A program made the position numbers and the translations under genes. The notes beneath the pieces were generated by a model. That model worked only from the letters and a program-made list of their open reading frames with translations, had not been told where the DNA came from and made no database searches. Source: Bacillus oleivorans (lineage in GTDB: Bacteria; Bacillota; Bacilli; Bacillales; JC228). From it: DNA of 64,000 nucleotides. This document shows, in pieces, positions 29,701 through 38,524 of the stretch. The stretch covers positions 248,001 through 312,000 of the forward strand of contig NZ_OAOP01000001.1 in NCBI RefSeq assembly GCF_900207585.1. Direction: 5' to 3'. Numbering within the stretch: the first letter of the stretch is position 1; every line of letters begins with the position of its first letter.

Positions 29701-31290
29701 TTAAAGATCAATTGCAATGACATTAAAGATATCCGTTAGCTCTTTTAATTGGGAGATAACATGTTCTTCTGCCTGGCGGTCGACGGTTAGCATCATGATT
29801 GCATCTCCGCCTACATTGGAACGGCCCACTTGCATGGTTGCGATGTTTACATCAAATTTAGCAAGCAGGGTACCAACTCGGCCGATTGCACCAGGCTGGT
29901 CTTTATGCCGGATCAGGATCATATGGCCAGCAGGTGTAACGTCCACGCTATAATCATCGACTTTGACAATTCGTGCACCAAGACCATTCAGCAAAGTTCC
30001 AGCGACTTTTTTCAATCCAGTTTTAGTTTTAATTTCTACCGTTAATAGATTTGTGAACCCCTTGGTGGATGATGTTTTATGTTCATTTACCGTAATGCCT
30101 TTCTTCTTGGCTAGATAAGGGGCATTCACATCATTGACATGGTCACCAAGGTAACGTTTGAGCATGCCTTTAACTGTATTACGGGTAAGAGGAGCTGTAT
30201 TCAAATCAGCTAATTCACCAGAATAATAAATACATACTTCTTCAATCGCCTCATCACTTAAACGGGAAACAAAGCTGCCCAATTTTTCAGAAAGGACAAA
30301 GTATGGCTCAATTTTTTTCATCACCTCAAGCGGGAGGGACGGCAGATTGACAGGGTGTTTAGCCAAGCCTCCTGTTAAGATTTCAAGTACATCCTGACAT
30401 ACATCGATTGCTACATTTTCCTGTGCTTCTACGGTGCTGGCTCCTAAATGCGGTGTAGCAATAACTTCTGGCAATTCAAGCAGCTTGAAATTTTGCAGAG
30501 GCTCTTCTTCAAACACGTCCAAGGCTGCACCAGCCACTTTTTTAGAAAGAATCGCTTCATATAAAGCTTCTTCATCAATAATGCCGCCCCGGGCACAGTT
30601 GATGATTTGCACGCCGTCTTTCATTTTTTGAAAGGCGTCACGATTAATAATATGTTTTGTTTCCTTCAACAAAGGTGTATGAACGGTGATAAAATCTCCT
30701 TTCTGTAAAACCTCATCGAGCGTTCCATACTCAATCCCCATTTTATCTGCTTTTTCCTCTGTTAAAAACGGATCATAGGCAATGACATTAAGCCTTAAGC
30801 CTTTTGCACGGGCAGCTACCTCGCTGCCAATGCGGCCGAGGCCGACGATGCCTAATGTTTTATTTTTTAATTCAACCCCGACAAATGATTTACGGTCCCA
30901 GCGATGATGCTCTTTTAACGCAGTAAACGCCTGTGGAATTTTTCTGGCTAATGCCATTAACATTGCAATCGTGTGCTCTGCAGCTGAATTTGTGTTTCCA
31001 TCCGGTGCATTGACAACGAGAATCCCATGTTCAGTTGTAGCTTCAAGGTCAATATTATCAACGCCAACACCAGCCCGGCCGATGACTTTTAAATTGGCAG
31101 CATTTTCGATGACCTCTCTTGTAACCTGTGTTTGGCTTCTGACAAGTAAGGCATCGTACCGGCCGATAGACGCGATTAAATCTTCTTTAGAAAGACTCGT
31201 GTTGACAGTGACTTCAATGTTTTTCGATTCCCGTAAAGGCTGAAGACCTTCTTCACTTAATGGATCGCTGACCAAAATATGCAGTGTCAT
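29701..31290 (-). CDS. serA: D-3-phosphoglycerate dehydrogenase
   Basis: The 529-aa long-form PGDH has the NAD-binding fold (LGIVGLGRIGSEVAARAKG), catalytic region NCARGGIIDEEALYEA and HLGASTVEAQENVA with the active-site histidine. An intervening ASB domain and a C-terminal ACT domain (HMILIRHKDQPGAIGRVGTLL) follow. It oxidises 3-phosphoglycerate in the first step of serine synthesis, and the ACT domain gives serine feedback in relatives. Its start lies 2 bp after the aminotransferase stop, so the two form one operon under the T-box leader. B. subtilis serA lies elsewhere. Confidence 0.96.
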   Translation of the reverse strand: MTLHILVSDPLSEEGLQPLRESKNIEVTVNTSLSKEDLIASIGRYDALLVRSQTQVTREVIENAANLKVIGRAGVGVDNIDLEATTEHGILVVNAPDGNTNSAAEHTIAMLMALARKIPQAFTALKEHHRWDRKSFVGVELKNKTLGIVGLGRIGSEVAARAKGLRLNVIAYDPFLTEEKADKMGIEYGTLDEVLQKGDFITVHTPLLKETKHIINRDAFQKMKDGVQIINCARGGIIDEEALYEAILSKKVAGAALDVFEEEPLQNFKLLELPEVIATPHLGASTVEAQENVAIDVCQDVLEILTGGLAKHPVNLPSLPLEVMKKIEPYFVLSEKLGSFVSRLSDEAIEEVCIYYSGELADLNTAPLTRNTVKGMLKRYLGDHVNDVNAPYLAKKKGITVNEHKTSSTKGFTNLLTVEIKTKTGLKKVAGTLLNGLGARIVKVDDYSVDVTPAGHMILIRHKDQPGAIGRVGTLLAKFDVNIATMQVGRSNVGGDAIMMLTVDRQAEEHVISQLKELTDIFNVIAIDL

Positions 31291-31292
31291 GA

Positions 31293-32447
31293 TTACTTCC
31301 TCCGTTCCAAATAGATAGTCTGTGCTGCGATGGTACCTTTGCCGAAATCTCGTTTTACTCCGATTTGCTGCAATCCTAATTCTAATAAGCTAATAAATTG
31401 TAATACATCAGCAGGGGTACAATAGCCCATGTGGCCAATGCGGAATATTTTACCCTTTAAGTGATTTTGTCCGCCCGCAAAGCTCAGGCCAAATTCAGTT
31501 TTTAAAACTTTCCGAAGCTGGTCTGCTTCAAAATCCTCTGGATAGATGGCTGTAACAGTCGGTGACGCGGTGTCATCTGCAGTGAGAAGCGGCAAGTCTA
31601 AGGCCTGACAGGCTTCTCTTGTCATCTCCATCATTAACTGGTGCCGTTTATAAACGTTTTCTAATCCCTCAGTTTCTAAGAGGTTCAAGGCTTGCTCAAG
31701 TCCAAATAATAAAGATAAGGCAGGGGTAAAAGGTGTCGTATATTTAGCTAGATTATCACGGTATTTCCGTAAATCTAAGTAAAAACGCGGCTGCGGATTT
31801 TCTTCGATGACTTTCCAAGCGCGCTCACTCGCTGCAACAAATGCCAAGCCAGTCGGGAGCATAAACGCTTTTTGTGAACCGGTAACAAGGATATCGATAC
31901 CCCATTCATCCATTTTTGCTTTAACACCGCCAATACAAGAAACTCCATCAACAATAAATAAGGCATCTGAAGCGGATTGAATAGCGCTCGCAATTTCTTG
32001 AATCGGGTTTAAAACACCAGTTGATGTTTCACAGTAGGTGGCAAAGACAACTTTGATAGAAGGGTGATTTTGCAGATAAGCATTTACTTGCTCCGGATCG
32101 ACGGCATCGCCCCAAGGCACGTCTAATCGATGAATTTTAAGCTGATACGTTTCGCAAATCTTCGCAAATCGGTCACCGAAGGAACCTGTAACCAAAACCA
32201 ATACTTCATCACCAGCCTGGGTTGTATTGACAACCGCTGTTTCTAGACCAGCCGTACCACTTCCGGCCAGTATCAATACTTCTTGCTCGGTTCCAAAAAT
32301 CGGTTTTAATCTAGGATGAATTCGCTTAAGCAGTTCACTTGTTTCTTCACCTCTGTGTCCTATCATTGGCAGATTCATAGCCCGCTGAACACTAGGAGGG
32401 ATTGGCGTAGGTCCTGGAATACGTAAAATCTGATGATCTGTTAACAT
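31293..32447 (-). CDS. Class V aminotransferase (serine/alanine-glyoxylate type)
   Basis: The 384-aa PLP enzyme starts MLTDHQILRIPGPTPIPPSVQ. The cofactor lysine lies in LVTGSQKAFMLPTGLAFV; LAGSGTAGLETAV and HIGEETSELL-like substrate loops belong to the alanine-glyoxylate/serine-pyruvate aminotransferase branch (PucG-like). It is cotranscribed with serA behind a leader whose candidate specifier codon is serine. I therefore infer that it serves the serine pathway, possibly as a phosphoserine aminotransferase substitute or in serine-glyoxylate exchange. The exact substrate is not readable from sequence. Confidence 0.85.
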   Translation of the reverse strand: MLTDHQILRIPGPTPIPPSVQRAMNLPMIGHRGEETSELLKRIHPRLKPIFGTEQEVLILAGSGTAGLETAVVNTTQAGDEVLVLVTGSFGDRFAKICETYQLKIHRLDVPWGDAVDPEQVNAYLQNHPSIKVVFATYCETSTGVLNPIQEIASAIQSASDALFIVDGVSCIGGVKAKMDEWGIDILVTGSQKAFMLPTGLAFVAASERAWKVIEENPQPRFYLDLRKYRDNLAKYTTPFTPALSLLFGLEQALNLLETEGLENVYKRHQLMMEMTREACQALDLPLLTADDTASPTVTAIYPEDFEADQLRKVLKTEFGLSFAGGQNHLKGKIFRIGHMGYCTPADVLQFISLLELGLQQIGVKRDFGKGTIAAQTIYLERRK

Positions 32448-32486
32448 GAATCATTCTCCTCTCATAATTCAAGACAATAGAACTAA

Positions 32487-32765
32487 AAAAAACCTTCCAC
32501 CCCTTAAAACTAGAAGGGGCGAAAGGTTTAACTTACGCGGTACCACCCTTTTTCGCTGCTCTAAAAAAGAACAGCCTTCATTAGGTTCCAACTGATAACG
32601 GGAACGACCCGAACAGACCTACTATGTATTCAGCCTGCTTACTCCGAAGTGCTATTCATTGATAAGAACACTGGTTTCCACCACCCACCAGCTCTCTAGA
32701 AGATCTTGATACAATGAACCTGTCTTCTTCACTGTATTTGCGTTATTGCTTTACTAATGTAAATT
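32487..32765 (-). promoter_or_regulatory. T-box riboswitch leader, predicted serine-specific
   Basis: On the minus strand the T-box word GGGTGGTACCGCG lies at about 32533-32545. It is followed by a terminator, CCTTTCGCCCCTT paired with AAGGGGTGGAAGG and a run of T. Stem I elements upstream include GGTGGAAACC and GAATAGCACTTCGGAGTAA. The in-context specifier candidate is AGC (complement of GCT at 32651-32653), a serine codon, as expected for a serA operon. Uncharged tRNA-Ser would stabilise the antiterminator and turn on the genes. Confidence 0.92.
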
Positions 32766-32793
32766 ATAATAGCAGACTAAAGGCTACTGTCAA
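32766..32793 (-). promoter_or_regulatory. Promoter of the T-box leader
   Basis: On the minus strand TTGACA (complement of 32788-32793) is 16 bp before TATTAT (complement of 32766-32771). An alternative -10, TATAAT, ends at 32763. Confidence 0.75.
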
Positions 32794-32894
32794 TTACTTT
32801 TTTAAAATTTTGTATATTGGTTAATTTTGCTTGGTGGTGTAATGGTTTACACTTCATTTGTGCTATGAACAGGCGGCCAAAGTCTAGTAAAAAG

Positions 32895-33475
32895 GTTGCC
32901 CTAAGTTCGTTATTAGGGTACTCAAATCGGTTAAATGCTGCGAGTTCGGTTAAATGGGTCTGAGTTCGTTTAAAGGGTTTCTAAGTTCGTTAAAAGGAAA
33001 TTTAGTTCGTTTATAGGGCATCTGAGTTCGGTTAAACGGTTCTAAGTTCGGTAAAAGAAAGGCTGAGTTCGCTTAAATAGGTGCTGAGTCCGGTTAAATC
33101 CATCTAAGTTCTGTAAAAGGGTTCTGAGTTCTGTTAAAAAGGTGAAGATACCCTAAGTACGTGTAATTAGTTCCGAAAATCGAGTACCGAGTTCCGAAAA
33201 CCGGTTACCGAGTCCCGAAAACCGGTTACCGAGTCCCGAAAAACGGTTGCGAAGTTCCGAAAACTGGTTGCAAAGTTCCGAAAACCGGTTACCAAGTTCC
33301 GAAAACCGGTTACCGAGTCCCGAAAAACGGTTACCGAGTCCCGAAAAACGGTTGCGAAGTTCCGAAAACTGGTTGCAAAGTTCCGAAAACCGGTTACCGA
33401 GTTCCGAAAACCGGTTACCGAGTTCGCGAAAACCGGTTATCAAGTTCCGATTAACGGTTGCCGTGTCCCGAAAAC
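32895..33475 (+). repeat. Intergenic repeat array 3 (bipartite GAGTTCGG / GAGTTCCG)
   Basis: It lies between the divergent T-box operon and prfA. The first part (to about 33155) has GAGTTCGGTTAAA and GAGTTCGTTTAAAGG words and is degenerate. The second part (33165-33475) is a near-perfect 21-bp tandem repeat with words GAGTTCCGAAAACCGGTTAC and GAGTCCCGAAAACCGGTTAC. AACCGGTT in each unit is itself palindromic. The 21-bp period produces open 7-residue repeat frames on both strands (SSENRLP type on plus, FSELGNR type on minus), which look like artefacts. A sub-block (33180-33342) is repeated almost exactly at 33310-33430, a recent duplication. Confidence 0.95.
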
Positions 33476-33594
33476 TCATAGCCAATTTTTTAAAAAAGGC
33501 TCATTCTTGCCATGATTCGTATATAAACCACTTTGACCTTTTAACTCACAATATAATATAATGACAATGTTATGCAGAATATGAGGTGAGTACA

Positions 33595-34665
33595 GTGTTT
33601 GATCGTCTACAGGCTGTTGAAGATCGCTACGATAGATTAAACGAGCTTTTAAGTGATCCGGAAATCGTGAATGATCCGAAAAAGCTGCGTGAATATTCAA
33701 AAGAACAATCTTCTATTCAAGAAACAGTAGAGGTTTATCGTCAATATAAAGAGATTAAAGAACAATATACGGATGCAAAAGCGATGCTTGAAGAAAAGCT
33801 CGATCCGGAAATGAGAGAATTGGTAAAGGAAGAAGTAGGGGAGCTCGAGGAACAATTAGAAGAGCTCGAAGCTCGTCTTAAAATTCTCTTAATCCCGAAA
33901 GATCCGAATGATGATAAAAACGTTATTATGGAGATTAGAGGGGCTGCCGGCGGGGACGAGGCTGCTTTATTTGCAGGCGACCTATACCGGATGTATAGCC
34001 GGTATGCTGAATCTCAAGGCTGGAAAATTGAAATCATTGAAGCTAGTACAACCGGTGTTGGCGGATATAAAGAAATTATCTTCATGATTAATGGACATGG
34101 AGCCTTTTCAAAGCTTAAGTATGAAAATGGAGCTCACCGTGTTCAGCGTGTGCCGGAAACCGAATCTGGCGGACGGATTCATACATCAACAGCCACTGTT
34201 GCTGTATTGCCGGAAGCTGAGGAAGTCGAAGTCGACATTCATGAAAAAGATATCCGTGTTGATACCTTCGCTTCCAGCGGTCCTGGCGGCCAAAGCGTTA
34301 ACACAACGATGTCTGCTGTCCGCTTAACGCATATCCCGACGGGCATTGTGGTTTCCTGTCAGGATGAAAAGAGTCAAATTAAAAACAAAGAAAAAGCGAT
34401 GAAAGTTTTACGCGCTCGGATTTATGATAAATTCCAGCAGGAAGCCCAAGCGGAGTACGACCAGCAAAGAAAATCAGCGGTTGGTACCGGAGACCGCTCT
34501 GAGCGGATCCGCACCTATAATTTCCCGCAAAACCGGGTGACGGACCATCGCATTGGGTTGACGATTCAAAAACTAGACCAAATTTTAGAAGGCCGTCTAG
34601 ATGAAGTGATTGATTCTCTTGTTATGGAAGATCAATCGAAAAAGCTGGAGAATGCTGAGGCATGA
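33595..34665 (+). CDS. prfA: Peptide chain release factor 1
   Basis: The 356-aa RF1 starts at GTG 33595 with GAGGTGA before it; an in-frame GTG at 33586 overlaps that ribosome binding site. The N-terminal helical domain is followed by the PxT-type recognition domain. The peptidyl-tRNA hydrolysis motif [16 protein letters not shown] has GGQ at residues 231-233. It ends translation at UAA and UAG. The stop overlaps prmC, which encodes the methylase for the GGQ glutamine. Array 3 lies directly upstream, so its promoter may be near ATATAATATAATG at about 33550. Confidence 0.97.
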   Translation: MFDRLQAVEDRYDRLNELLSDPEIVNDPKKLREYSKEQSSIQETVEVYRQYKEIKEQYTDAKAMLEEKLDPEMRELVKEEVGELEEQLEELEARLKILLIPKDPNDDKNVIMEIRGAAGGDEAALFAGDLYRMYSRYAESQGWKIEIIEASTTGVGGYKEIIFMINGHGAFSKLKYENGAHRVQRVPETESGGRIHTSTATVAVLPEAEEVEVDIHEKDIRVDTFASSGPGGQSVNTTMSAVRLTHIPTGIVVSCQDEKSQIKNKEKAMKVLRARIYDKFQQEAQAEYDQQRKSAVGTGDRSERIRTYNFPQNRVTDHRIGLTIQKLDQILEGRLDEVIDSLVMEDQSKKLENAEA

Positions 34666-35528
34666 GCAGAGAAAAGAAGGTAATGGAAGCCCTGGCGTGG
34701 GCTTCTTCTTTTTTAACAGAACAAGGAAGAGACGCCAACGCTGGTGAATGGCTCCTGCAGTATATTAAAAATTGGTCTAGATCGGATTTGATTTTTCATT
34801 TGCGGGAACCGTTGTCTGAAGAGGATTTTCGAGAGTTTGAAACGCTTGTCCTGGAACACGGCAAAGGGATCCCGGTTCAATATCTGATGGGATCCGCTGA
34901 ATTTTACGGGAGAACCTTTTTAGTCAATTCTAACGTGTTGATACCAAGGCCAGAAACCGAAGAACTGATTGAAGGAATTTTACAGCGCACAGACCGTCTT
35001 TTTCAATCGAACCAGCCGCTAAAAGCAGTCGATATTGGTACAGGGTCTGGTGCGATTGCGATTACCTTGAAAAAGGAACGTCCTCATTGGGACGTCTGGG
35101 CGGTCGATATTTCTGGAACAGCTTTAGCGGTAGCGGAGGAAAACAGCAAAAGGCTAGATGCTAAGGTTTCCTTCGTTAAAGGGGATTTGTTAGTACCCTT
35201 CCTTGAAAATAACGAAAAGTTCGATGTGATTGTTTCAAATCCGCCTTACATTCCAGATCGAGACATTGAGGAGATGTCGGTCGTCGTCAAAGATCACGAA
35301 CCTCACCTTGCTCTCTTCGCTGGCGCGGAAGGTTTAGATATTTATCAAAGACTGATCCCGCAGGCAGTTCGCTTATTAAATAAGCCCGGATGTTTAGGTC
35401 TTGAAATCGGGCATGGACAGGGAAAGGCAGTTTCGGAGATTTTCGAAAGGCTAGATGCTCGTTATGCTCCTGACGTTGTGCTGGATATCAATCAAAAAGA
35501 GCGAATGGTTTACTTAGAAAATCGATAA
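34662..35528 (+). CDS. prmC: Release factor glutamine methyltransferase
   Basis: The 288-aa class I methyltransferase overlaps prfA by the ATGA junction. It has the SAM motif [12 protein letters not shown], the catalytic NPPY at residues 193-196, and the family signature [11 protein letters not shown]. It methylates the glutamine of the GGQ motif in RF1 and RF2. B. subtilis YwkE occupies the same position. A terminator follows. Confidence 0.97.
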   Translation: MSREKKVMEALAWASSFLTEQGRDANAGEWLLQYIKNWSRSDLIFHLREPLSEEDFREFETLVLEHGKGIPVQYLMGSAEFYGRTFLVNSNVLIPRPETEELIEGILQRTDRLFQSNQPLKAVDIGTGSGAIAITLKKERPHWDVWAVDISGTALAVAEENSKRLDAKVSFVKGDLLVPFLENNEKFDVIVSNPPYIPDRDIEEMSVVVKDHEPHLALFAGAEGLDIYQRLIPQAVRLLNKPGCLGLEIGHGQGKAVSEIFERLDARYAPDVVLDINQKERMVYLENR

Positions 35529-35532
35529 AAAA

Positions 35533-35571
35533 GCGCATCTGTTCTAACCATGGACAGATGCTCTTTTTGTT
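35533..35571 (+). terminator. Terminator after prmC
   Basis: GCATCTGT (35535-35542) pairs with ACAGATGC (35554-35561), then TCTTTTTG. Confidence 0.88.
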
Positions 35572-35696
35572 TTCTAAGGCAAAACTATCAATCTTTCAAA
35601 CTGACTCTTTAAAAATTGCACCACTTTTTTTCATTTTGATAGTTTAAGATTCGAAATCTGTGTCAAGACTGTCTTAGTGAAAGGGTGGTGTATCCA

Positions 35697-36416
35697 ATGA
35701 AAGCCAAAATTTTAGCGGGATTATATTTATTAATATTAGTAATCGGAACAGTTCTGTCTTTATATATTCCTAAAAATGAAGTAACAGCAAACGAAGCTTT
35801 AGTTATTCCAAATGAAGCGATTCGTTTAAGAATACTAGCCAATAGTGATAGTGAAAAAGATCAGGCCGTGAAACGGAAAGTAAGAGATGAAGTTAATCAG
35901 GCAATTACCGTGTGGGTTTCAGAACTAACATCACTGGAGGCTGCCAGAGATACAATTAGAGGGAACCTTCCAAAAATAGAGGAAATTGCAAAAAGAATAT
36001 TAAAAGAAGAAGGACTTCATTATTCTGTGAACGTAGACTTTGAGGAGGTTCAGTTTCCGACCAAGCTTTACGGAGATTTTCTTTACTCGGCTGGCACCTA
36101 TGAAGCTGTACTCATTACCCTCGGTGAAGGATCAGGTGCTAATTGGTGGTGTGTACTGTTCCCGCCTTTATGCTTTGTAGATTTTTCAAATGGAATTGCG
36201 ACCTCTCCAGGTTTTGAGGAAAATGGGAAAAAAGTTGAAGCCGCTTCCGATGAGGATAAAGCTGAAGAAGAAAGTGAAAAAGCCAATGTCGTGAAAACAG
36301 TGGAAGTAGCGGACAAAGATAGCAAATCGGACAGTGAGCCGCTTTATGTCGAGGAAAAAGAGGAAGAGGTAGAATTTCGGTTCTTTTTAGTAGACTTTTT
36401 TAAATCTATTTTTTAG
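35697..36416 (+). CDS. spoIIR: Stage II sporulation protein R
   Basis: The 239-aa protein has an N-terminal signal or anchor segment (ILAGLYLLILVIGTVLSLY) and the SpoIIR core: IPNEAIRLRILANSDSEKDQ, KLYGDFLYSAGTYEAVLITLGEG and ANWWCVLFPPLCFVDFSNG. Made in the forespore and exported, it triggers processing of pro-sigma-E by SpoIIGA in the mother cell. ATG 35697 follows AAAGGGTGG. A charged Glu/Lys-rich stretch (residues about 180-225) before the end is longer than I recall in B. subtilis. It follows prmC as expected. Confidence 0.93.
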   Translation: MKAKILAGLYLLILVIGTVLSLYIPKNEVTANEALVIPNEAIRLRILANSDSEKDQAVKRKVRDEVNQAITVWVSELTSLEAARDTIRGNLPKIEEIAKRILKEEGLHYSVNVDFEEVQFPTKLYGDFLYSAGTYEAVLITLGEGSGANWWCVLFPPLCFVDFSNGIATSPGFEENGKKVEAASDEDKAEEESEKANVVKTVEVADKDSKSDSEPLYVEEKEEEVEFRFFLVDFFKSIF

Positions 36417-36425
36417 ATTCAAATA

Positions 36426-36476
36426 GAATGTCAGCAGCGGAAAATGTTTCTGTGTGCTGACATTCACTTTTGTTTG
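36426..36476 (+). terminator. Terminator after spoIIR
   Basis: GAATGTCAGCA (36426-36436) pairs perfectly with TGCTGACATTC (36455-36465), followed by ACTTTTGTTT. Confidence 0.85.
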
Positions 36477-36571
36477 CAGCCTGATTTTTTCATATTCTAT
36501 CAATTTTCGGTTCTAATCACTCTCTTAAATCCATATGAATGTGACAAGAGATCAAAAAGAGGTGATAGAAT

Positions 36572-37009
36572 ATGGGATATAAATCAAGATTGGCCACAAA
36601 AGAGGATGTAGGCTTTTTAAAGCTTTTTTTAGAAAACGCTGAATTAAGTACTGAGGGTGTGGATCAATTATTTGAATACTTTATTCTTTTGGAGAACGAT
36701 CAGAAAGAGTGGGTAGCCTGCCTGGGAATTGAACCATTGGGAACGGTGGGCTTAATGCGATCTTTTGTCGTGTTGCCAAAAGTAGAAGAAGAAGGCATTT
36801 TTCTCCTTTTTGAAAAAATGCTTCAGCTCGCGCAAGAAAAAAAAGTAAACCAAATCTTGCTGGCAACCAACCGCATGAGCTCGATTCCATTCCTTTCGGC
36901 CCTAGGATTTACCGCTGTGGAAAAAGAAGACTTGCCCAATGAACTTTCCCAATCTGCTCACGGCAAACAACTCCTGCAAACCCAAAACGTCACCTTCATG
37001 CGCAGATAA
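36572..37009 (+). CDS. ywlB: YwlB-like acetyltransferase family protein
   Basis: The 145-aa protein has a GNAT-like pattern: N-terminal YKSRLATKEDVGFLKLFLENA, a central beta region VACLGIEPLGTVGLMRSFVVLP, and a C-terminal ATNRMSSIPFLSALGF that resembles GNAT motif B. The usual pyrophosphate loop is poorly conserved (VEEEGIFLLFEKML), so catalysis is uncertain. Its place between spoIIR and ywlC agrees with B. subtilis ywlB. AAAGAGGTG precedes the ATG. Confidence 0.75.
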   Translation: MGYKSRLATKEDVGFLKLFLENAELSTEGVDQLFEYFILLENDQKEWVACLGIEPLGTVGLMRSFVVLPKVEEEGIFLLFEKMLQLAQEKKVNQILLATNRMSSIPFLSALGFTAVEKEDLPNELSQSAHGKQLLQTQNVTFMRR

Positions 37010-37020
37010 GGATGCACACG

Positions 37021-37048
37021 CGCCTGCCACGCCCCGAAATTTGTCGAA
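37021..37048 (-). repeat. Inverted copy of the TTCGACAAA dispersed repeat
   Basis: Read on the minus strand this is TTCGACAAATTTCGGGGCGT continuing GGCAGGCG, related to the doublet units at 18744-18818. It contains a perfect Spo0A-box word (TTTGTCGAA at 37040-37048). Confidence 0.6.
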
Positions 37049-37049
37049 T

Positions 37050-37229
37050 TGTGGATAAGTGGTTTTGGATGCTAGGAGAAAAGTCGGGAAAATGGGTATT
37101 ATCCACAGATTTATCCACTACCTACCCACAAAATGTGGACAATTATGAGGAAAATAGAGCAAAATAAATGGTGGAAGGGTGTGAACTTATGGGGACAACT
37201 CTGTGGATTGTGGATATAAATGTGGATGA
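37050..37229. promoter_or_regulatory. DnaA-box cluster upstream of and into ywlC
   Basis: Perfect TTATCCACA boxes occur at 37050-37058 (inverted) and 37099-37107. One-mismatch boxes lie at 37111-37119, 37134-37142, 37210-37218 and 37221-37229, with a further TGTGGATTG at 37202-37210. This density is typical of a DnaA-binding cluster. I recall that the B. subtilis ywlC region is one of the origin-proximal DnaA-box clusters that titrate DnaA, so the site appears conserved. Confidence 0.85.
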
Positions 37230-38247
37230 ATTGTGGGAAACCCCAGAGATCAAACAAGCAGCTGATTATCTTTGTAAGGGGGAAGTGATTGCATTTCCGA
37301 CCGAAACAGTCTACGGATTAGGCGCTAATGCAACAGACTCACAGGCTGTGAAAAAAATCTTTGAAGCTAAGGGGAGACCGAGCGATAATCCCCTTATTGT
37401 ACATATTGCGGACCCAAAGCAAATGAAAGAATTAGTAGATGAAGTAACTCCAGTCGGGCAACAATTAATAGAAGCCTTCTGTCCAGGACCGATCTCCTTA
37501 ATCTTTAAAAAGAAAGAGGGCGTGTTTTCTGAGCTCGTAACAGCCGGTTTAGATACAGTGGCTATCCGGATTCCAGAGCATCCAGTTGCATTCGCCTTGT
37601 TAAGAGCTGCCGGTGTACCGGTGGCAGCTCCAAGTGCCAATCGATCCGGCAAACCAAGTCCAACAAGTGCAGAGCATGTGATGGATGATCTGAACGGATT
37701 TATAAAAGGTGTGATTGACGGAGGAGAGACCGGTTACGGCTTGGAATCGACGGTTGTCGATTGCACCGGAGAGGTTCCTGTCATTTTAAGACCGGGAAGC
37801 ATTACAGCTGATGCGATTAAAGAAGTGGTTGGCGAGGTAATCGTTGATCCAGCTCTTAAGGATGAAAAGGAAGCGCCGAGAGCACCGGGAATGAAATATC
37901 GTCATTATGCCCCTGACCATCCATTGTATTTGGTGGATGGAACCTCGGAATTGCTGCAAAGCTTTGTCAACCAATTTAAAAGAGATGGCAAACGGATAGG
38001 AGTCATCACAACCAGGGAAAATCAGGCTAAAATCGATGCGGATGCAATTATTGTCATGGGAAGTCAAGCAGATCTATCCAGTATTGCTCATTCGCTTTAT
38101 GATAGTCTCCGCAAAAGCGATGTATTGGATGTGGACATCCTCCTCAGTCTCTGTTTCCCTGAAGAAGGCGTCGGACAAGCTATTATGAACCGACTGCGGA
38201 AGGCAGCGGGGAATCGGGTGTTGACCCAAGCGGATTTAGCTAAATAG
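37189..38247 (+). CDS. ywlC: L-threonylcarbamoyladenylate synthase
   Basis: The 352-aa Sua5-type enzyme has the YrdC domain (VIAFPTETVYGLGANA, KGRPSDNPLIVHI, VAAPSANRSGKPSPT, GLESTVVDCTG) and a C-terminal Sua5 domain beginning near APGMKYRHYAPDHPLYL. It makes threonylcarbamoyl-AMP from threonine, bicarbonate and ATP for the t6A37 tRNA modification. ATG 37189 is preferred, with GAAGGGTG upstream; ATG 37168 is in frame but lacks a ribosome binding site. The first codons lie within the DnaA-box cluster, giving a run of Trp/Val/Asp codons (TGTGGAT repeats). Confidence 0.95.
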   Translation: MGTTLWIVDINVDELWETPEIKQAADYLCKGEVIAFPTETVYGLGANATDSQAVKKIFEAKGRPSDNPLIVHIADPKQMKELVDEVTPVGQQLIEAFCPGPISLIFKKKEGVFSELVTAGLDTVAIRIPEHPVAFALLRAAGVPVAAPSANRSGKPSPTSAEHVMDDLNGFIKGVIDGGETGYGLESTVVDCTGEVPVILRPGSITADAIKEVVGEVIVDPALKDEKEAPRAPGMKYRHYAPDHPLYLVDGTSELLQSFVNQFKRDGKRIGVITTRENQAKIDADAIIVMGSQADLSSIAHSLYDSLRKSDVLDVDILLSLCFPEEGVGQAIMNRLRKAAGNRVLTQADLAK

Positions 38248-38256
38248 CTGCTTAAA

Positions 38257-38307
38257 AAAAGTGGGATGTGCTGGGGTTTGAAGCTGGTGCATCCCGTGCT
38301 TTTTTGA
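38257..38307 (+). terminator. Terminator after ywlC
   Basis: AGTGGGATG-TGC pairs with GCATCCCGTGCT across a loop, followed by TTTTTT. The next 217 bp to mntP show no gene. Confidence 0.75.
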
Positions 38308-38524
38308 AAAAAGCCCCTTGTGAAGTCTGCCCCCGCTACCAAGAGCAAAAAACCACCTTCCTACATATGTAAACCGCCATCTCACAAACAAACAATCCCT
38401 AAAACCAAAATAACCACAAGCACTCCCCCATCAGCACATTTTTTCAATTCCCGCGGAATCAGCCTTCTAAATGATTTCGGACATGCATATGTTAAATTAA
38501 GGCAAGTCCAAAGGGGGAAAGAGA

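Noticed and set aside
33153-33561. Heptad-like repetitive open frames on both strands in array 3 (FSELGNR on minus, SSENRLP on plus)
   Set aside because: A 21-bp DNA repeat automatically gives 7-residue repeats in any open frame. No credible ribosome binding site or conserved ends exist, and array 1 with its 41-bp period breaks every frame.
38308-38524. Manganese (yybP-ykoY) riboswitch before mntP
   Set aside because: I could not see the conserved loops, and the region is A/C rich with no clear stems.
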